From Acidobacteriota bacterium (GTDB lineage Bacteria > Acidobacteriota > Thermoanaerobaculia > Multivoradales > JAHEKO01), in the NCBI GenBank assembly GCA_029263375.1, contig JAJCXP010000103.1, forward strand, positions 1-39,432: a DNA stretch of 39,432 nt. Reading direction: 5' to 3'. Position numbers and translations under genes: made by a program. Below are positions 16,201 to 22,742 of this stretch, in pieces; the first letter of the stretch is position 1; the number at the start of each line of letters is the position of its first letter. The notes under the pieces were generated by a model that saw only the letters and a program-made list of their open reading frames with translations, made no database searches and was not told the DNA's origin.

Positions 16201-17270
16201 TGGACGACTCCTTGGCGCAGGCGACCTTCGCGCGCGCCGCCGACCTCGATGGCGATGGCGATCTGGACGTCGTCGGCACCTCGACGTCGAACTTCGTCGA
16301 CATGATCCTGTGGTGGGAGAACGTGACCGGAGACGCCTCCAGCTGGATCCGGCACGACCTCAGCGGTGTCTACGACTTCCTCACCTCGTCGGTTCCGGCC
16401 GACCTCGACGGTGATGGTGACATGGATGTCGTTGCCACGGATACGTTGGTGGACGCGGTTCGTTGGTGGGAGAACGCCGCGGGCGACGGTTCCTCGTGGA
16501 CCGAGCATTCGATCGCGGAGGACTTCGACGGCGCTGTCTGGAGCCACGTCGAGGACATCGACGGCGACGGCGACCCCGATGTGGTCGCGGCCGCGAACAA
16601 CGACGACCAGGTAGCCTGGTTCGAGAATCGCCTGAGTGAAGGCGAGGCGTGGGAGGCGCACGTCGTCGGCAACTCGTTCCTACAGGCCTTTGGAGTCTTT
16701 GCGGCGGACCTGGATGGCGACGCCAACGTCGATATCCAGGGGGTCAGTGACGACAGCGGAATCGCCTGGTGGCAGAACGTCTACGGTGGCAACTGCCCGG
16801 CCGGTCAGTACAACGCCGGCGACCGTCTCGCCCTGACCGCCGACCCGGCGGTGGGTTGGGAAGTCGCCGGCTGGACCGGGACGGACGACGATGCCAGCAT
16901 GAGCACGGAGAATGTGGCGACCATGCCTGCGGCCGATCACGCCGTTGCGGTCGACTACGTCATGAGTCCTTCGGGGATCACCGTCTCGGCGTCCGGTGTC
17001 TGTCCGGGCGAGGTCGAGATCTCGGTGTCGGCCGATCCGCTGGCGAGCATCATTCTGTACGTCGGCAACCCGGGGAGCTCGACCATCCCCGCGGGCGGCT
17101 GCGCCGGTACCGAGCTGGGCCTGTCAGTGGTGCGCCAGTGGCGGACGCTGCGAACCGACCAGAACGGCGAGTTCTCGTTCAGTCCCACCCTGCCAGCGCA
17201 GTGGTGCGGCCGCTCGTTCCAGGCGCTCGCTCGTAGCTGCGATACCAGCAACGTCGGGCAGCTTCCGTAG
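13233..17270 (+). CDS. Giant multidomain secreted protein: beta-helix, choice-of-anchor Q, Ig-like, InlB-like repeats with embedded VCBS array
   Basis: About 1,345 residues from ATG 13233 (GGGAGG at 13220-13225; the upstream TTG is less likely). Order: signal peptide 1-32; CSLADAIASANSD opener; parallel beta-helix to about 370; choice-of-anchor Q about 400-455; Ig-like Cys domain about 460-550; three InlB-like units about 560-803 (each 'G..P....S.GC...Y..GE.V.L.A...W.V..W.GTDDD'). A fourth InlB-like unit is split by seven VCBS/FG-GAP repeats (about 825-1186; 'ADLDGDGDLDVV....WWEN..GDGS.W'), and a final Ig-like domain spans about 1248-1345. The D-rich VCBS loops should bind calcium. It probably acts at the cell surface. 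The stop TAG abuts mini-element copy 3. Confidence 0.88.
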   Translation: MRADYRFGWVVVASLVLFLALPSALVPAVIVVDAGCSLADAIASANSDSAVGGCTAGSGADDLQLTGDISLLSALPMIASEISIAGNGFTIARDDAAPAFRIFEVGDGVTFSVDSATVSNGDAGAEGGGAISQSSTGLLTLTNSTLSGNTADRGGALYSGWYQASTTLVDTTISDNSARVGGGIWNYGNLFLNGSTVSENSAEEGGGIYGGWFVSAAEDSHISGNTATGVGGGILFDGYGIGTISGSTISDNVAGAGGGIFMASEIGSLDYQSLTIADSVLSGNTASGDGGGVVLNGGSYYGGTLLISNTTISGNAANRGGGVFHVSGDDFTVENSTMVENSAVEGSALHVLAGGAQPVLSRSIFARGSGGAACGGGPVTADASSFDNDGSCGQAGPITPGVDFDTNLAANGGPTRTHALLPGSVAIDAAGACGLENDQRGFPRNDGPCDSGAVEFGFGLLTLTGECPGTMTIRANGAIPETPLEIFRGPSAGSSQVPSGVCAGTELDITSPVSVALFATDQNGDGSTTVDFLAADCGQLVQGVVEADCSTTNVETIDSCDRLALGRTGSGATPAAVPTSSAGCPAKEYVGGELVTLTAAPDPSWIVGGWTGTDDDASIDLTNTVTMPADDHAALVDYVRACQSLTLGRTGKGAIPVASPPNSPGCSAGEYLPGELVGLFGADPDPDWAVASWTGTDDDSSMNSTNRVTMPASDHTVTVNYTRICFNLRVNHNGSGSDPVASPPSSPGCSNGAFNPGEVVELTAIPEDGWRVVAWSGTDDDSSTSTMNAITMPAGDAVVAVTYRAICYSLSVSHTGEGADPIVVPRADGTTWIKTTLQADFFGGRAVVAADLDGDDDLDVVGSSLSADEVAWWENVAGDGSAWIRRSLASGIAGPNSIFAADIDGDSDLDLVVADTTDDEVSWWENAAGDGSTWVPRVIEPSIDSPSAVSAVDMDGDGDQDVLVGSFLDDFVAWYENTSGDGSSWAQRFVDDSLAQATFARAADLDGDGDLDVVGTSTSNFVDMILWWENVTGDASSWIRHDLSGVYDFLTSSVPADLDGDGDMDVVATDTLVDAVRWWENAAGDGSSWTEHSIAEDFDGAVWSHVEDIDGDGDPDVVAAANNDDQVAWFENRLSEGEAWEAHVVGNSFLQAFGVFAADLDGDANVDIQGVSDDSGIAWWQNVYGGNCPAGQYNAGDRLALTADPAVGWEVAGWTGTDDDASMSTENVATMPAADHAVAVDYVMSPSGITVSASGVCPGEVEISVSADPLASIILYVGNPGSSTIPAGGCAGTELGLSVVRQWRTLRTDQNGEFSFSPTLPAQWCGRSFQALARSCDTSNVGQLP

Positions 17271-17274
17271 TTCC

Positions 17275-17422
17275 GGTGACAGGATACCTATCTCGCGAGC
17301 ATCCGGAACTCCTCTACCGGATTCCGAGATGATGTTGCCCGAGATGAAGGTGCCACTGACTTGTATCGCGGTTCCTGGCGCGCCCTCGCAACCTGGCTCA
17401 ACTAGTTGAGTATCCTGTCACC
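17275..17422 (+). mobile_element. Non-autonomous RAYT-derived mini-element, copy 3 (148 bp)
   Basis: Ends GGTGACAGGATAC (17275-17287) and GTATCCTGTCACC (17410-17422), with the same CTCAACTAGTTGAG palindrome at the right. It is 16 bp longer than copies 1 and 2 and diverged in the middle. It still retains a decayed transposase start: AAGGTGCCACTGAC, then GTTCCTGGCGCGCCC, which matches GTTCCTGGCGTGCC in the complete element. The left flank AGTTCC, present next to all four copies, supplies the AG of the TAG stop codon of the gene ending at 17270. It sits between two convergent genes. Confidence 0.88.
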
Positions 17423-17431
17423 CTAAAGGGA

Positions 17432-17896
17432 TCATCTTCTACGGGTTCCGACCTGTATGTCTCCTGGAACCATTCCGCCGGCGAAGGTCTCCGGTCCGGA
17501 CGGAAAGTGCAGTGTGAGAGTCAGAGTGTCGTGCTGGGGTCGGTTCCTGAAATCCTGGAAGACCGCGCTGAACTCCACCTCTCCCTCGAAGCCGGACCGG
17601 TCGTCGGTCACGGTCGCCGTGCCGGTCACCAAGGCGGTTCGTCTGTCGATCGCGACCGACGTCAAAGCGGTCGACTCGAAGGTCATGAACAGGTGCTGGG
17701 GGAAGGAGAAGAAGGCGGCGATGAGCGAGCCTTCTGGTTCGTTCGGGTCGAGCTGGGTGGCATCGACCGCGAACTCGACGGTTATGCCGAAGCTGGAGCG
17801 GACAAAGCCGTCACCGGCGACGAACTCCGTCCTGGAAGGTTGCGCTTCGGCGACCGAAACGACGAACAGAATCGGGATGAGTCTTAGATACTTCAT
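17432..17896 (-). CDS. Secreted protein, post-COAP-1-like
   Basis: A 154-residue exported protein. The signal peptide MKYLRLIPILFVVSVAEAQ is followed by one beta-rich domain with FGITVEFAVDA, VTGTATVTDDRSGFEGEVEFSAVF and the C-terminal FAGGMVPGDIQVG. The order 'G.a.v.....g..F...v.D......DTl.l.l.......agG.l.GdI.V' resembles post-COAP-1-type domains of secreted proteins. Function unknown. The ATG at 17896 is preceded by an in-frame TTG; AGGAG lies 9 nt from the ATG and 6 nt from the TTG, so either may be used. The gene is enclosed by mini-element copy 3 on its 3' side and the full transposon upstream, both close by. Confidence 0.62.
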   Translation of the reverse strand: MKYLRLIPILFVVSVAEAQPSRTEFVAGDGFVRSSFGITVEFAVDATQLDPNEPEGSLIAAFFSFPQHLFMTFESTALTSVAIDRRTALVTGTATVTDDRSGFEGEVEFSAVFQDFRNRPQHDTLTLTLHFPSGPETFAGGMVPGDIQVGTRRR

Positions 17897-18017
17897 CAAC
17901 AGGGTCTCCTTTGTTCAAGGCCTTCGCACGTCCGTCGTGCGGTCCCACCAAGATAGGTTCCAGGAAAACTGCGGACGGTTCACTGCAACTCCTCCCGTCG
18001 AGTTCCGGTGGAGTTCC

Positions 18018-18749
18018 GGTGACAGGCTACTCATCTCGCAAGAATCCTGAACTCGCTTCCGTCCTCGGAGGTGATGGCTCGACTACCTCGCGTCGTTGTT
18101 CCTGGCGTGCCTCACCACGTGACGCAACGTGGCGCACGCAGGATGCAGGTGTTCTTCTCAAAAGACGACTACAGACGCTACCTCTTGACCCTGAAGACGT
18201 TGGCCCGGAGATACGAGTTGGCTACCTGGGCCTACTGCTTGATGCCCAACCACGTTCACCTGATCGTCGTTCCAGCTTCCGTGAAGGGACTTGCTCGCCC
18301 AATCGGGGAAACTCACCGTCGCTACGCGCTTCATGTCAACCGTCGAGAAGGCTGGACCGGTCACTTGTGGCAGGAAAGGTTTGCATCGTTTCCGATGGAC
18401 GAAGCTCACCTGATGGCGGCCGTGCGTTATGTGCTGCTGAACCCAGTGCGGGCCAGGCTGGTCGAGCATGCCTGCGCATGGCCTTACTCGAGTGCGCGCG
18501 CACATCTCCACGGGGAGCGGAATCCCCTAGTGGATACGGGGCCGATGGACGAGCGGGTGTCGAACTGGAAGAGCTACCTTGCGGAGGGCGTGTCCAAGGA
18601 CGACCTTGGGCGGATCCGGCTCCACACCAGCACCGGGCGTCCCCTTGGGTCGAGAGAGTTCGTCGAGCGACTCGAGGAAGGTCTCGGGCGGAGGCTGAGG
18701 CCGCGCAAGCCGGGACCGGCGCCGCGAAGTAGTTGAGTATCCTGTCACC
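18018..18749 (+). mobile_element. Complete RAYT (REP-associated tyrosine transposase) element
   Basis: A 732-bp element with ends GGTGACAGGCTAC (18018-18030) and GTATCCTGTCACC (18737-18749), enclosing one intact transposase gene. The left end with its flank GAGTTCCGG can pair with CCTGAACTC (one mismatch) to make a terminal foldback. The junction shows a short direct duplication: GAGTTCCGGTG occurs twice in tandem just before the element. The right end forms the final codons of the minus-strand GGDEF-EAL gene. It is the only copy in the window that encodes protein and is the likely source of the mini-elements at 1531, 3113 and 17275. Confidence 0.88.
18074..18736 (+). CDS. REP-associated tyrosine transposase (Y1_Tnp, HUH family)
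   Basis: A 220-residue transposase with the typical RAYT opening MARLPRVVVPGVPHHVTQRG. The HUH pair is present in PNHVHLIV (His60, His62) and the probable catalytic Tyr is Tyr119 in the helix motif RYVLLNPVRARLV. FSKDDYRRYLLTL and WPYSSARAH are further family marks. All active-site positions are intact, so the enzyme is probably functional. Relatives cut single-stranded DNA at hairpin-bearing REP sequences through a 5'-phosphotyrosine. The ATG is at 18074, with GGAGG only two bases upstream; the adjacent GTG at 18071 is an alternative. The C-terminal 50 residues are Arg-rich. Confidence 0.9.
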   Translation: MARLPRVVVPGVPHHVTQRGARRMQVFFSKDDYRRYLLTLKTLARRYELATWAYCLMPNHVHLIVVPASVKGLARPIGETHRRYALHVNRREGWTGHLWQERFASFPMDEAHLMAAVRYVLLNPVRARLVEHACAWPYSSARAHLHGERNPLVDTGPMDERVSNWKSYLAEGVSKDDLGRIRLHTSTGRPLGSREFVERLEEGLGRRLRPRKPGPAPRSS

Positions 18750-20448
18750 AGAACTTCTCCAAGAGCTCGGGCTGGGCCGGCGGGCCGAACAGGTAGCCCT
18801 GGGCGCGGTCGCACCCCAGGGACTCGAGGACCTCGCGCTGGCTCGGAGTCTCGACGGCCTCGGCGACCACCGCCAGGTTCAAGGCGTGCGCCAGGGCGAC
18901 GATGGCGGCGACGACCTCCCTGCTCCCGGCGTCGCGGTCGAGGTCACGGACGAAGGATCCGTCGATCTTGACGAAATCCAGCGGAAACTGCTGGAGATAC
19001 GCCAGCGACGAATAGCCGGTGCCGAAGTCGTCCAGACCCACCTGAACACCGGCGTCGCGCAGGGCGCTCAGGCCGGTCCTCGCCGAGTTGGACGCCTCCA
19101 TCAGGACCTGTTCCGTGACCTCGACGAGAAGCTGAGCATGGGGTACGTGGTGGGCGTCGAGCAGCTCCACGACGGTCTCGGCGAATGCTGCCCCCGCCAG
19201 GTGGCGGGCGGTCACATTGATGGCCACTTCAACGCCGTCGCCGCCGGCCACCTGGCGCCAGGACGCTGCCTGTCTCACGGCGCTGGCGAGGACAAAGGCG
19301 TCGATGTCGACCAGTAGGCCTGTGTCCTGCGCCACGTCGAGAAAGGATCGCGGCTCGAGGAGGCCGCCATCCGGGTCGTCGATCCGGATCAGAGCTTCAG
19401 CGCCGACAGGGAGGCCGGTGGGTAGGTCGATGACGGGCTGGTAGAGCACCACCAACCGGTTCTCCTCCATCGCTCGACGCACGAGGCGCTCGGTCGCCAG
19501 TCGGCCGACCGCCAGGGTCCGCAGCGCCTCGTCGAAGACCTCGGCCCGGTCCCGGCCCCGGCTCTTGGCTCGGTAGAGCGCGAGGTCCGCCTCGCGGAGC
19601 ATCTCCTGGGCGCTCCTGCGGGGGTCGCCCGTCAGGGAGATTCCCACGCTGGTCGTGCAGATGAACTGGTCGTCGGCCACCGAGAACGGCTCGCGTCCGG
19701 CCTCGATGATTCGCTCCGCGAGGTCTCTCGCGTCGCGCTCGCCCGGCAAGCCCTCCGCGAGGATCACGAACTCGTCCCCTCCCAGCCGGGCCAGCGTATC
19801 GTTCGGACGCAGGTGACGGGTCAGCCGTTGCGCCATCTGCAGAAGCACGGAGTCGCCCACGCGATGACCCAGCGCGTCGTTGATCACCTTGAACCGGTCC
19901 AGATCGAGGTAGAGGACGGCGAGCACCCGGCCGGAGCGTTCGAGGCGACGCAGGCCCTGCCCCAGGCGGTCCATCAGTACCGTCCGGTTGGCCACGCCCG
20001 TGAGGGGGTCGGCGCGTGCCTGGTCCTGGAGCACGAGCATGCGCTCGTGGCGCTCGCTGATGTCGCGTACGGTGGCGACGACGACCTTGCGGCCGTCGAT
20101 CCTCACGCGCCGGGAGGTCGTCTCGGTCCACCGGTATGACCGGTCTCGACACAAGAGCCGGAAGGTCGAGGTCACGAACGGCTCTTCCTCGAGCTCGGCA
20201 ATGCCCTCGCGGAAGGATGCGAGGTCGTCGGCGTGTACCAGCTCCTCCATCCGCCGTCCCTCGAGCTCGAGCGGATCCCATCCGAACAATCGGTGACTTG
20301 CGGGAGAGGCGAAGCGAATCGGCCCTTCCGCTTCGTGCACGACGTTGACGTCGGCCGATCCCGCGACAATCAGCGTCTCGAACTCGACGTCCTTCGAAGA
20401 AGTATCGCCGTCACGAACTCTACCGGGTCGATCCTCGTTCCCGGTCAC
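18745..20448 (-). CDS. PAS-GGDEF-EAL cyclic-di-GMP signalling protein
   Basis: A 567-residue cytoplasmic protein. The PAS domain spans about 25-140 (FASPASHRLFGWDPLELEGR, then VATVRDISERHE). The diguanylate cyclase domain spans about 145-305 with an intact LGGDEF and the RxxD inhibitory site (RPND) five residues before it. The EAL domain spans about 320-560: AEALIR, INVTARHL, VEVTEQVLME, LDDFGTGYSS, VKIDGSF, VAEAVET and AQGYLFGPP carry all the usual metal and catalytic residues. Both activities look intact. The GTG start at 20448 has GGAGG about 12 nt upstream. The stop is formed by the RAYT element end (TGG-TGA), so a few native C-terminal residues may be missing, though the EAL fold appears whole. 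Confidence 0.92.
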   Translation of the reverse strand: MTGNEDRPGRVRDGDTSSKDVEFETLIVAGSADVNVVHEAEGPIRFASPASHRLFGWDPLELEGRRMEELVHADDLASFREGIAELEEEPFVTSTFRLLCRDRSYRWTETTSRRVRIDGRKVVVATVRDISERHERMLVLQDQARADPLTGVANRTVLMDRLGQGLRRLERSGRVLAVLYLDLDRFKVINDALGHRVGDSVLLQMAQRLTRHLRPNDTLARLGGDEFVILAEGLPGERDARDLAERIIEAGREPFSVADDQFICTTSVGISLTGDPRRSAQEMLREADLALYRAKSRGRDRAEVFDEALRTLAVGRLATERLVRRAMEENRLVVLYQPVIDLPTGLPVGAEALIRIDDPDGGLLEPRSFLDVAQDTGLLVDIDAFVLASAVRQAASWRQVAGGDGVEVAINVTARHLAGAAFAETVVELLDAHHVPHAQLLVEVTEQVLMEASNSARTGLSALRDAGVQVGLDDFGTGYSSLAYLQQFPLDFVKIDGSFVRDLDRDAGSREVVAAIVALAHALNLAVVAEAVETPSQREVLESLGCDRAQGYLFGPPAQPELLEKFW

Positions 20449-20795
20449 CGTTGACCCACACCTCCCTCCCAGCGAATTGTCGCCAAGCGCCCCTACGGGC
20501 GCGCGTGATTGAATTGCCGCAAGCCTACCAAAGTCGCCCCGAAGGATTCGAGTCGTGCGGAGGTGCTCGCGGCAAGACGCGGGGCTGAACGCGGCGTCGG
20601 GTCGTTGGTCTCGCGGGGAGGATCATTCCGCCGCGTTGTCGCGGCCGCCGTCGGCGCCGGCCCGTGCAGCCGACTACGCCGATGCCAGCCGCTTCCGCGC
20701 GGTGCCGAAGCCGACCAGACATCGCAGGCCCTGCCAGAGCGTGAGACGGGTGACGCGCCGCAGCTCAGGGACCTCACGAAAAGCGGGGAGACGCT
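20449..20795. other. Gene-poor interval
   Basis: This interval lies between the GGDEF-EAL start and the desaturase remnant. I see no supported gene, RNA or repeat. The open frames on both strands are Arg/Ala-rich codon shadows. The segment nearest 20795 may be scrambled desaturase sequence, but no motif remains. Confidence 0.5.
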
Positions 20796-21035
20796 GTACT
20801 CGCGCACGGTGTATGTCTTGACGTCGCCCAGCTCGCGGTGCCCGAGATTGTCGGAGGTGGCGTGATGAACAGCGTGCGTGCGGCGCCAATACCCATACGG
20901 GTACGGGAAAAGGGTCACGAGCCCGAGCAGCGATCCCACGACGTGATTGGCAGCGCGCGAAGGGAAGAACGAGGTGTGGCCGCAGTCGTGCTGCGGGATG
21001 AAGAGGCGGATGAACAGGAAGCCGGTCGGCTTGGG
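20796..21035 (-). pseudogene. Fatty-acid desaturase remnant
   Basis: Read leftwards from about 21035, an 80-residue stretch is plainly membrane fatty-acid desaturase: FLFIRLFIPQHDCGHTSFF with the first histidine box HDCGH (20976-20990), then VVGSLLGLVTLFPY and YWRRTHAVHHATS with the second box HxxHH, then GHRELGDVKTYTVREY. The third histidine box, the N-terminal roughly 60 residues and the whole C-terminal half are missing. Beyond VREY the frame continues into sequence unlike the family, and the opposite end stops at the promoter module beginning at 21061. A full desaturase is about 330-370 residues, so this is a dead fragment. Confidence 0.78.
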
Positions 21036-21060
21036 CGCGACATCGCGACTCGACCTGCGA

Positions 21061-21138
21061 GGTGGTTTCTACCTACTTCGCAACCTCGATTCCGGGTAGT
21101 AAGTGCTCTTACCGGTAAGTGGTCTGCGGGCTAGGTTG
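21061..21138 (+). promoter_or_regulatory. Conserved promoter module A (stress cluster)
   Basis: Block 1 GGTGGTTTCTACCTA (21061-21075), 17 bp, block 2 CGGGTAGTAAGTGCTCTT (21093-21110), 20 bp, then a -10-like CTAGGTTG (21131-21138). The same blocks at identical spacing occur at 23490-23567 and, inverted with small changes, at 25984-26061. Block 1 contains the near-dyad GGTGG-TTT-CTACC. It points towards the reductase gene at 21237. Confidence 0.78.
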
Positions 21139-21153
21139 AGGACGGACGGCCTC

Positions 21154-21243
21154 ATGAAGCGAACACACTCTATGGCAACTGGTGCTCTACCGGGCGTTGC
21201 GCTGTTCGGCGACGACGGACAGACGCGTGATCCCCAGTGGTGA
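21154..21243 (+). CDS. Possible leader peptide (29 residues)
   Basis: An ATG at 21154, about 15 nt after the -10-like box of module A, opens MKRTHSMATGALPGVALFGD and ends DGQTRDPQW-stop at 21243. Its TGA overlaps the GTG codons that start the next gene, an arrangement that would allow translational coupling. There is no strong Shine-Dalgarno and no family is recognised. Module B is also followed by a short ORF whose stop overlaps the next start. Real translation is unproven. Confidence 0.25.
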   Translation: MKRTHSMATGALPGVALFGDDGQTRDPQW

Positions 21244-22250
21244 GGGTGAACCGGCAGATCACCCTCGGTTCCAGGCCATCGGGCTTCCCGAAGATCTCGG
21301 ACTTCCAGCTCGCCTACTCCGCACTGCCCTCGCTCGCCGCGGGCGAGGCCCTGGTGCGAACGCTCTACCTGTCGCTTGATCCCTACATGCGCGGGCGGAT
21401 GAGTGACGCGGATTCCCGGGACCGCCCCTTGGCCATCGGTGAGGTCATGCCCGGCGGAGCGGTTGCGGTGGTAGTGCATTCCGAGGACTCTGGATTCCGA
21501 ACCGGTGACGTGGTCGAAGGGATGTTGGGATGGCAGGAGTACGCTGTCGCCCACGGCAGCGAGCTGAGGAGGGTCGACCCCGACCTGGCACCGATCTCGA
21601 CCGCGCTGGGAGTGCTCGGCTTGCCGGGGCTCGCCGCGTACTTTGGCCTTCTCGAGCTCGGCGCCCCTCGCGACGGGGAGACCGTCGTGGTGTCCGGTGC
21701 GGCAGGAGCGGTGGGGATGCTCGTCGGTCAGATCGCCAAGATCAGGGGCTGCCGCGTCGTCGGCGTGGCAGGCTCCGACGCCGAAGTTTCGTGGCTGCGC
21801 GACGAGCTCGGCCTCGACGCGGTACTCAACTACCGTGCCGCCGTGGACCTCGAGGCAGCGCTCGATGATCTCTGCCCTGTCGGCGTTGACGTGTACTTCG
21901 ACAACGTGGGCGGGGTCATTTCCGACGCGGTCATCTGCCGGATCAACAGGCGGGGGCGGATCGTCGTCTGCGGACAGATCTCACAGGACAACCTCGAGGC
22001 CCCCGAGCTGGGACCCCGGTGGCTTAGTCGACTGATGATGCAGCAGGCGAGGGCCGAGGGATTTCTGGTCTCCGAATACGCCGAGCGGTTCCCCGAAGGC
22101 CGCGAGCAGCTGGCAGCTTGGTTGAAGCAGGGGAAGCTCCGCTACCGGGAGGACATCGCCCAGGGCATCGAGGCCGCGCCTCAGGCCTTCATCGGCATGC
22201 TGCAGGGAAACAACCAGGGCAAGCAGCTGGTTCAGCTCTCGGGGCTTTGA
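21237..22250 (+). CDS. NADP-dependent MDR-family oxidoreductase (LTB4DH / CurA type)
   Basis: A 337-residue zinc-free medium-chain reductase. The N-terminal part NRQITLGSRP...LYLSLDPYMRGRM is diagnostic of the leukotriene-B4 dehydrogenase / CurA / YncB group. The Rossmann fold has VVSGAAGAVGMLVGQIAK with the AAGAVG dinucleotide loop, then VGVAGSD, YFDNVGG and GRIVVCGQIS. C-terminal GKLRYREDIAQGIEAAPQAF is typical. Relatives reduce alpha,beta-unsaturated carbonyls with NADPH, consistent with detoxification of lipid-derived enals. GTG 21237 (or 21240) is taken as the start on homology pattern; no good Shine-Dalgarno is seen. It is the first gene after promoter module A, and the next two genes follow on the same strand. 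Confidence 0.88.
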   Translation: MVRVNRQITLGSRPSGFPKISDFQLAYSALPSLAAGEALVRTLYLSLDPYMRGRMSDADSRDRPLAIGEVMPGGAVAVVVHSEDSGFRTGDVVEGMLGWQEYAVAHGSELRRVDPDLAPISTALGVLGLPGLAAYFGLLELGAPRDGETVVVSGAAGAVGMLVGQIAKIRGCRVVGVAGSDAEVSWLRDELGLDAVLNYRAAVDLEAALDDLCPVGVDVYFDNVGGVISDAVICRINRRGRIVVCGQISQDNLEAPELGPRWLSRLMMQQARAEGFLVSEYAERFPEGREQLAAWLKQGKLRYREDIAQGIEAAPQAFIGMLQGNNQGKQLVQLSGL

Positions 22251-22293
22251 CCCGCCTGCCCATCACTAAACCGATCTTCTAAGGAGCAAAAAC

Positions 22294-22671
22294 ATGGATA
22301 AGAGCATTGCAAAGACCAAGGACGGCGTGGACGCCGTTATCGACCGGGCTCGCGACGCAGTCGTCAACGTGACGGATCACGCCGAGAGGGGGGTCGAGTC
22401 GGCCGCGCAGAGCGTGGCCGCAGGCGCCCACACGGCTGGCGAGTACGTTCGCGACGGGGCCAGGAGGGCATCGCGGAACGCCCACCGAGGCCTGAAGGGC
22501 GCTGCGAAGTCGCTCGATCGGGGCTACGAACGGGCCCGGGGTGACCTGTCGCGAGCGACGACTGCGACCACCGACTACGCGACCGAGCACCCTGGCATGG
22601 CCCTCCTGCTCGCGGCCGGAGCCGGCTTGATGCTCGGCCTGTTGCTCGGTAGCCGGCGTCGGTCGGACTGA
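22294..22671 (+). CDS. ElaB/YqjD/DUF883-like membrane-anchored protein
   Basis: A 125-residue protein: an amphipathic Ala-rich helical domain with alternating charged residues (KDGVDAVIDRARDAVVNVTDHAERG), then one C-terminal membrane anchor HPGMALLLAAGAGLMLGLLLG followed by basic SRRRSD. This matches the ElaB/YqjD/DUF883 layout of tail-anchored inner-membrane proteins. In E. coli these bind ribosomes in stationary phase; that role is only inferred here. AAGGAG 9 nt upstream of the ATG fixes the start. It lies 43 bp after the reductase gene, probably the same transcript. Confidence 0.78.
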   Translation: MDKSIAKTKDGVDAVIDRARDAVVNVTDHAERGVESAAQSVAAGAHTAGEYVRDGARRASRNAHRGLKGAAKSLDRGYERARGDLSRATTATTDYATEHPGMALLLAAGAGLMLGLLLGSRRRSD

Positions 22672-22742
22672 GCTCGCAAGACCGTACACGGGTGCTTCAA
22701 CCACACTGCTGTCGCTAGCAAGACTAACGAGAAGGAGACACG

